Below are positions 59,206 to 64,000 of a DNA stretch of 64,000 nt, piece after piece. Under the pieces are notes generated by a model. That model ran no database searches. It was not told the origin of the DNA and saw only the letters and a list, made by a program, of their open reading frames with translations. Position numbers and translations under genes: made by a program. The stretch is from positions 1 to 64,000 of the forward strand of contig JAKITE010000002.1 in NCBI GenBank assembly GCA_021648225.1, given 5' to 3'. The DNA is from Paracoccaceae bacterium. GTDB taxonomy: Bacteria > Pseudomonadota > Alphaproteobacteria > Rhodobacterales > Rhodobacteraceae. The first letter of the stretch is position 1. Each line of letters begins with the position of its first letter.

Positions 59206-61407
59206 ATGACCCAACAATTTTTCTATGATCTAGACAATGACGGCGTAGCCACCATTACCTGGAACCAGCCAGAAACCAGCTTGAATGTAATGACAGCCGA
59301 GGGCTTTCGGCAGCTTAACGGATTTGTTGACGATGCGCTGGCGGATGATGCCGTTAAGGGCGTGATTATTACCTCTGCTAAAAATGATTTTGCGGGCGGC
59401 ATGGACCTGAAAGTCTTGGCTAAAATGCGTGAAGACGCGGGCGATGATCCCGCGCAGGGCGTGTTTGACGGGGTGATGGCCATCCATCAAATTCTGCGCA
59501 AAATTGAACGCGCCGGTATGGACCCGAAAACCAATAAAGGCGGTAAACCTTTTGCTTGGGCCAGCCCCGGCACCAGTGCCGGTATTGGCATGGAAATCGC
59601 GCTGGCTTGTCATCGTCGCATTGTTGCCGATAATCCAAAAGCCAAGCTGGGCCTGCCCGAAATTCTGGTGGGTATTTTCCCCGGATCAGGCGGCACCACG
59701 CGGCTGGTTCGCATGATGGGGCCAATGATGGCCGCGCCGCATTTGCTGGAGGGCAAAATGCTGCCCCCTGCCAAATCAAAGGCTGCTGGCGTGATTGACG
59801 AAGTGGTTCCGGCGGACCAATTGCAGGCCCGCGCCAAGGAATGGGTTTTGAATGCCACCGACAAAGACATCCTGAAACCATGGGATGCCAAGGGTTATAA
59901 AATGCCCGGCGGCGCGCCTTATCACCCTGCCGGTTTCATGACCTTTGTCGGCGCAGCTGCCATGGTGCATGGCCGCACCCAAGGCGTGTATCCCGCCGCC
60001 AAAGCCATGCTTTCCGCCATTTACGAGGGCGCTCTGGTGCCCTTTGATACCGCCATCCGGATCGAGGCGCGCTGGTTTACCTCGGTGATGCTTAACCCGT
60101 CATCAGCCGCAATGATCCGTTCTATATTTGTCAATAAAGGCGCGTTGGAAAAAGGTGCGGTGCGGCCTAAATCCGTGCCCGATCAAAGCGTTAAAAAACT
60201 CGGCATCATGGGTGCGGGCATGATGGGCGCCGGCATTGCCATTGTTTCGGCCATGGCGGGGATCGAGGTTGTTTTGATCGACCAGACCCAGGAAAGCGCT
60301 GACAAAGGCCGCGATTATGTCGAGGGGTATCTTGACAAAGGTATCAAGCGCAAAAAGACCACAGCCGAGAAAAAAGCGGCCGTGATGGCGCTGATCACCG
60401 CCACCACCGATTATAACGCGCTCAAAGGCGCGGACCTGATTGTCGAGGCGGTGTTCGAGGACGTAGCGGTTAAAGCCGAAGTCACCAAAAAGGTTCAAGC
60501 CGTCGTTGGGCCGGAGTGCATTTTTGCCACCAATACCTCTACCCTGCCAATTTCCGAGCTGGCCAAAGCCAGCAATAATGCGGAGCAATTCATCGGCATC
60601 CATTTTTTCAGCCCCGTTGAGCGCATGGCTTTGGTAGAGATCATCAAAGGCAAAAAAACCGGAGACCGCGCCGTGGCCAAGGCGCTGGATTTTGTGCGCC
60701 AAATTCGCAAAACCCCGATTGTGGTCAATGACGCGCGGTTCTTTTATGCCAATCGCTGCATCATCCCCTATATCAACGAGGGCCTGCGTATGGTGCGTGA
60801 AGGCGTTATCCCTGCCACGATTGAAAATGCTGCCAAACAGCTTGGTTTTCCGCTGGGGCCTTTGCAATTAAACGATGAAACCTCGATTGATCTGGGCGTT
60901 AAAATTGCCAAAGCCACCAAGCTGGCCATGGGGGACGCCTATGACAATAGCGCCGACGAAGTGCTGTTCAAACTGTTTGACGAGGGCCGTCTGGGGCGCA
61001 AATCAAACGCCGGTTTTTATGATTATGATGAAAAAGGCAAGCGCACCGGATTATGGGGTGGCTTGGCCAAAAACTGGCCGGTTGCTGCCAAACAACCGGA
61101 ATTTATCGACGTGCAACACCGGCTTGCCATGGTGCAAACCCTTGAGGCCGTGCGCGCCTATGAGCAGGGCGTGCTGGAAGACATCCGCGAGGGTGACGTC
61201 GGCGCCATTCTTGGCTGGGGCTTTATGCCATGGTCGGGCGGGCCGTTTAGCTGGCTGGATATTCTGGGCGCTGACAAAGCGGTCGAGATTTGCGACAGCC
61301 TGACGGAACGTTTTGGCGAACGCTTTACTGCACCGGATATTTTGCGTGATCTGGCCAAAGACAATCAGGGGTTCTATGAACGGGTTGCCAAAAGCGTTGC
61401 TGCCTGA
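59206..61407 (+). CDS. fadB: Trifunctional-type 3-hydroxyacyl-CoA dehydrogenase / enoyl-CoA hydratase
   Basis: 733 residues. The N-terminal crotonase domain (to about 300) shows [13 protein letters not shown] and a [20 protein letters not shown] motif, and the NAD-binding domain starts with [19 protein letters not shown] near residue 332, followed by [11 protein letters not shown] and [12 protein letters not shown] of the hydroxyacyl-CoA dehydrogenase core. Performs hydration and oxidation steps between the dehydrogenases and FadA. Directly follows fadA. Confidence 0.95.
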   Translation: MTQQFFYDLDNDGVATITWNQPETSLNVMTAEGFRQLNGFVDDALADDAVKGVIITSAKNDFAGGMDLKVLAKMREDAGDDPAQGVFDGVMAIHQILRKIERAGMDPKTNKGGKPFAWASPGTSAGIGMEIALACHRRIVADNPKAKLGLPEILVGIFPGSGGTTRLVRMMGPMMAAPHLLEGKMLPPAKSKAAGVIDEVVPADQLQARAKEWVLNATDKDILKPWDAKGYKMPGGAPYHPAGFMTFVGAAAMVHGRTQGVYPAAKAMLSAIYEGALVPFDTAIRIEARWFTSVMLNPSSAAMIRSIFVNKGALEKGAVRPKSVPDQSVKKLGIMGAGMMGAGIAIVSAMAGIEVVLIDQTQESADKGRDYVEGYLDKGIKRKKTTAEKKAAVMALITATTDYNALKGADLIVEAVFEDVAVKAEVTKKVQAVVGPECIFATNTSTLPISELAKASNNAEQFIGIHFFSPVERMALVEIIKGKKTGDRAVAKALDFVRQIRKTPIVVNDARFFYANRCIIPYINEGLRMVREGVIPATIENAAKQLGFPLGPLQLNDETSIDLGVKIAKATKLAMGDAYDNSADEVLFKLFDEGRLGRKSNAGFYDYDEKGKRTGLWGGLAKNWPVAAKQPEFIDVQHRLAMVQTLEAVRAYEQGVLEDIREGDVGAILGWGFMPWSGGPFSWLDILGADKAVEICDSLTERFGERFTAPDILRDLAKDNQGFYERVAKSVAA

Positions 61408-61414
61408 AACCTGC

Positions 61415-61436
61415 GGCCCCGTCTTGCGACGGGGCC
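61415..61436 (+). terminator. Hairpin terminator after fadB
   Basis: Nine-base perfect arms GGCCCCGTC and GACGGGGCC around TTGC, 8 bases after the stop. The downstream stretch is A-rich rather than T-rich, so efficiency is uncertain. Confidence 0.55.
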
Positions 61437-61503
61437 AAAACAAAACCCTTTTAATGCACCTGAAAATCGTCAACACTTGACCAAAAATTCAGGGAACCAT
61501 TAA

Positions 61504-61743
61504 ATGCAAGCCACCATACAGGAATTTCCGCTTCGCGTTAGCGAAATCATTGATCATACGGCAGTGGTGCAGCGATATCTGAAAGAAAACCACGATGCGG
61601 TGGATCCGCAGGGATGGTTTGACACCGGCGATATTGTTTTTATGCATGAAATCCCCCATACGGCGACTGGCAAAATATCCAGACTTCTGTTACGCAAAAA
61701 AAGCTGGCAGATCAAGGATGTGCGCTGCCCTTGTAACCGGTGA
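61504..61743 (+). pseudogene. In-frame remnant of an AMP-forming acyl-CoA ligase (79 codons)
   Basis: Three separate pieces of one enzyme family are joined in frame: a start MQATIQEFPLRVSEIIDH like the N-terminus of fatty acyl-CoA ligases, the late core motif DPQGWFDTGDI, and the C-terminal EIPHTATGKISRLLLRKK that contains the catalytic Lys. A functional ligase has about 540 residues, so the adenylate-forming core is gone. The parts keep the correct order and frame, so successive internal deletions are the likely cause. It sits after fadB, where an acyl-CoA ligase would be expected. Whether the peptide is made is unknown. Confidence 0.75.
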
Positions 61744-61755
61744 AAGAATTTTGAC

Positions 61756-62727
61756 ATGACCGCGATCGACAAATATATCCGGCTAGAAGCCATCGGCCAA
61801 TGGCGCCCTGCCCCTGATGAACCAACCCAAGAAGTCGTGGTTTCATTTGGCAATGCAACCCTGCAATTGACCAGCCTTGAGGATACTCCGCTAACCCATT
61901 GGGCCTTGCGGGCGGTAAAACGCATCGGGTCAACAGGCAATGCCATTATATATTCGACCGATAGCCAAGGCGATGAAACCCTGTTGATCGACGATGCTGA
62001 AATGATCCGCGCCATCACCGCGGTCACCCGTGAAGTCGGGCAGCAAGAACCCAAAAAGAAAAGCCGCAAAAAATTTGTGTGGCTGGGTTTTCTGATTGTT
62101 ATTCTGGGTTTGCTTAGCCAGTCTCCGCCGCTTATTTATGCATGGGCGACAAAGCTGACATCACCGCTGCGGTTGCAGAATTTTTCTAAAGAAATGCAAA
62201 CCCAACTGTTTCCTGATAATGATTTTGCCTGCACCGATAGCCGCGCCAGCCGCGCGCTTGCAGATTTTTTACAAGCCATGTTTGATGCCTATCCGCCACA
62301 TGTTTTTGTAGTGAATCAAAGCAGCATACAATCATATGGTCTAGCCAATACATTGATCTACCTGCCGTTAGACACAGTTTTGGCCGCAAAAAACCCTGAA
62401 ACACTGGCGGCTGAAATTGCCTTGAATTACGCCATGTCAGACCGGCGCGCCCTGCTGTATCAAACCCTTGAAACCGCAGGGCCATTGGCTGCCATCCAGC
62501 ATATTTTTGGCAAAAACGTCACGCCGGAATTGCCAATCACCAATGCCAGCCCCAATGGCGAAGACTTTGTCGCGGCGCGCGACCGGCTGCAAAACTTGCG
62601 TATTGATACCACACCGCTTCAGGAATTGGCAGCGCAGCACGGCTTTGGCCTGCCGCTTAATACCGCCACACCCGAGGCTTTTGAACCCGACAGCTTTGCC
62701 ACGCTGCAACAATATTGCCGGATTTAA
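61756..62727 (+). CDS. Conserved hypothetical membrane protein
   Basis: 323 residues. A soluble N-terminal domain (DKYIRLEAIGQWRPAPDEP, QEVVVSFGNATLQL, THWALRAVKRI) precedes a Lys/Arg-rich segment and one membrane helix (FVWLGFLIVILGLLS), then a C-terminal domain with SYGLANTLIYLPL and ETLAAEIALNYA. The pattern suggests a relative of membrane M48-type peptidases whose HExxH site is lost; that is weak. Conserved in Rhodobacterales by recollection. No function is claimed. Confidence 0.7.
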   Translation: MTAIDKYIRLEAIGQWRPAPDEPTQEVVVSFGNATLQLTSLEDTPLTHWALRAVKRIGSTGNAIIYSTDSQGDETLLIDDAEMIRAITAVTREVGQQEPKKKSRKKFVWLGFLIVILGLLSQSPPLIYAWATKLTSPLRLQNFSKEMQTQLFPDNDFACTDSRASRALADFLQAMFDAYPPHVFVVNQSSIQSYGLANTLIYLPLDTVLAAKNPETLAAEIALNYAMSDRRALLYQTLETAGPLAAIQHIFGKNVTPELPITNASPNGEDFVAARDRLQNLRIDTTPLQELAAQHGFGLPLNTATPEAFEPDSFATLQQYCRI

Positions 62728-62800
62728 CAACAGGTTGACATATTCGTATTTTTAGATATCTTGATCAAAACCTGTAAACCTTATGTATTGGACCTGAAAA

Positions 62801-63004
62801 ATGACCGCACAACGTTTAACCATGACCATCGCCGGCGCATTTGTGCTGGTCAGCCTGTTTATGGGCCATATCAACGGCCAGTTTGACCTGACCAAATTCG
62901 GCTGGTCTTGGATGTTGTTATTTGTTGGCGCCAACCTGTTTCAATCGGGCCTAACCAAATTTTGCCTGATGACCAATATTTTGCGTAAATTCGGCGCTAA
63001 ATAA
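62801..63004 (+). CDS. DUF2892 small membrane protein (YgaP-like membrane domain)
   Basis: 67 residues, two hydrophobic helices (RLTMTIAGAFVLVSLFMGH and WSWMLLFVGANLFQSGLTK) and a FCLMTNIL end, matching DUF2892. In YgaP this domain anchors a rhodanese; here it stands alone. Short purine tract before the ATG. Confidence 0.85.
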   Translation: MTAQRLTMTIAGAFVLVSLFMGHINGQFDLTKFGWSWMLLFVGANLFQSGLTKFCLMTNILRKFGAK

Positions 63005-63006
63005 CC

Positions 63007-64000
63007 CTAAACATCCTCTAGAATATGGTCAGCAGCCTTTTCGCCAACCATAATCGACGGTGCATTCAGATTGCCATTGGTTATGCGCGGAAAGATCGAG
63101 CTATCCGCAAGGCGCAGCCGCTCAACCCCGATCACTTTGCAGGCCGGATCAACCACCGCCATCGGGTCATCGCGCTGGCCCATGCGGGCTGTACCACACG
63201 GGTGAAACGCGCTTTCCGCATGTTGGCGGATAAACCCGTCCAGCTCTGAATCGCTTTGCAGATATTTCCCGGGCTGGATTTCCGTGCCTGCAAATTCCGC
63301 AAAGGCTTTTTGGCCAAAAATCTGACGCGTTAGCCGGATGCAATGGCGAAACTCGGCCCAGTCATCATCGTGGCTCATGTAATTGAACCGAATGTTTGGC
63401 GCGACATTCGGGTCGCTACTGGCCAGCGTCACCGCACCACGGGATTTGGAGCGCATCGGCCCGACATGGGCCTGAAACCCGTGGCCCTCAGCGGCGATTT
63501 TACCGTCATAACGCACCGCAATCGGGATGAAATGAAACTGGATATCGGGGTAATCCGCTGCACCAGATCGTAAAAATGCAGCACTTTCAAACTGGTTAGA
63601 GGTGCCAAGACCGGTTTTTTGAAACAGCCATTCAGCACCGATACGCGCCTTTGAAATCAGGTTCCAATAGCGATACAGCGTGATCGGTTTCAGGCTGGCC
63701 TGCTGGATATACAGCTCCAGATGGTCTTGCAGATTTTGCCCCACACCACCCCGATCAGCCAGCACCGGAATGCCGTGTTTGGCCAGATGTGCCGCTGGGC
63801 CAATGCCCGACAACATCAGGATTTTGGGCGAGTTTATCGAGGATGCGGAGATAACCACTTCGCGCCTAGCATGAATAATTTCAATGCGGCCTTTGCGTTC
63901 AACTTCCACCCCGATTGCGCTACCGTTTTCAATCAAAACCTTGCGAACAAAACAGCGTAACAGCTTGCAATTACGGCGTTTTAGCGCAGGCCGGATATAG
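63007..64000 (-). CDS. GMC-family oxidoreductase (choline/alcohol dehydrogenase-like), 5' end outside window
   Basis: The visible 330 or so residues are the C-terminal two thirds of a GMC flavoenzyme. [22 protein letters not shown] is a signature region, QNLQDHLE and [10 protein letters not shown] (catalytic His) follow, then [24 protein letters not shown] and a C-terminal [10 protein letters not shown]. The frame stays open to base 64000 (codons reading [10 protein letters not shown] at the edge), so the start lies beyond the window and the TTG at 63936 is not a start. Substrate (choline, alcohols, long-chain alcohols) not decidable. Confidence 0.9.
   Translation of the reverse strand, partial: YIRPALKRRNCKLLRCFVRKVLIENGSAIGVEVERKGRIEIIHARREVVISASSINSPKILMLSGIGPAAHLAKHGIPVLADRGGVGQNLQDHLELYIQQASLKPITLYRYWNLISKARIGAEWLFQKTGLGTSNQFESAAFLRSGAADYPDIQFHFIPIAVRYDGKIAAEGHGFQAHVGPMRSKSRGAVTLASSDPNVAPNIRFNYMSHDDDWAEFRHCIRLTRQIFGQKAFAEFAGTEIQPGKYLQSDSELDGFIRQHAESAFHPCGTARMGQRDDPMAVVDPACKVIGVERLRLADSSIFPRITNGNLNAPSIMVGEKAADHILEDV

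Noticed and set aside
63934..63936. TTG at 63936 as the start of the GMC oxidoreductase
   Set aside because: The frame continues to 64000 with residues that fit the family, so the true start is outside.

Overview
The window reads as a chromosomal segment of a marine-type alphaproteobacterium, most likely Rhodobacterales (Roseobacter-like family) with moderate GC. The grounds are the complex I operon with Rhodobacterales-specific insertions (a DUF5337 protein, NuoE with a helix-hairpin-helix tail), nuoN followed by birA, coaX and RNase J, a paired Lrp/AsnC unit beside ilvC, and an intergenic element of the AAATACTCCCGCCGGAGGC type. No tRNA, rRNA, CRISPR array, transposase or integrase was seen. 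Species was not resolved.

Layout. 1-1790: end of a thiolase gene coupled to an SDR dehydrogenase. 1791-3575: a small, compositionally different accessory patch (truncated pentapeptide-repeat N-terminus, DUF4238-like gene, orphan BrnA-type antitoxin). 3576-10933: prfC, a Tat-exported multicopper oxidase coupled to a cytochrome c, ferredoxin-NADP reductase, RhlE-type helicase with a repetitive basic tail, and PPK2. 10930-31089 (minus strand): one long unit nuoA-B-C-D-[5-repeat Cys protein]-E-[HhH protein]-[DUF5337]-F-[131-aa secreted protein]-G-H-I-J-K-L-M-N-birA-coaX-rnj. 31539-34053: a complete bufferin (RiPP metallophore) operon bufA-bufB-bufC-doxX. 34075-39380: two Lrp regulators, ilvC, a ceramidase-like membrane protein, gatC-gatA and an Excalibur-type lipoprotein.

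39467-45638 holds an apparent envelope-stress operon: TerC, a 30-aa membrane peptide, XpaC, TelA, an SPFH-GYF protein and a zinc-ribbon membrane protein. Between TelA and SPFH sits an AT-rich two-gene cassette (DUF6338-like protein plus a 63-aa peptide). It is bracketed by 27-bp direct repeats that duplicate the SPFH start site. This is the strongest candidate for an undescribed arrangement in the window.

46103-54223: a DUF5983-like gene, 5'-nucleotidase, DUF952, pyrD, ArsC-like protein, Pr6Pr membrane protein, a MATE exporter with two hotdog thioesterases, and a putative manganese exporter behind a Fur/Mur-like site. 54266-61436: a beta-oxidation regulon with its own LiuR-like MerR regulator, operator and sigma70-type promoter, two acyl-CoA dehydrogenases, thiolase and FadB. 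After it come an in-frame 79-codon remnant of an acyl-CoA ligase, a conserved membrane protein, DUF2892, and a GMC oxidoreductase cut by the window end.

The main functional themes are fatty/branched acyl-CoA catabolism feeding electrons to respiration, respiratory complex I with periplasmic accessory proteins, and several metal or envelope stress modules (bufferin, multicopper oxidase, Mn exporter, TerC/TelA). All functions are assigned by reading motifs; no database search was run.
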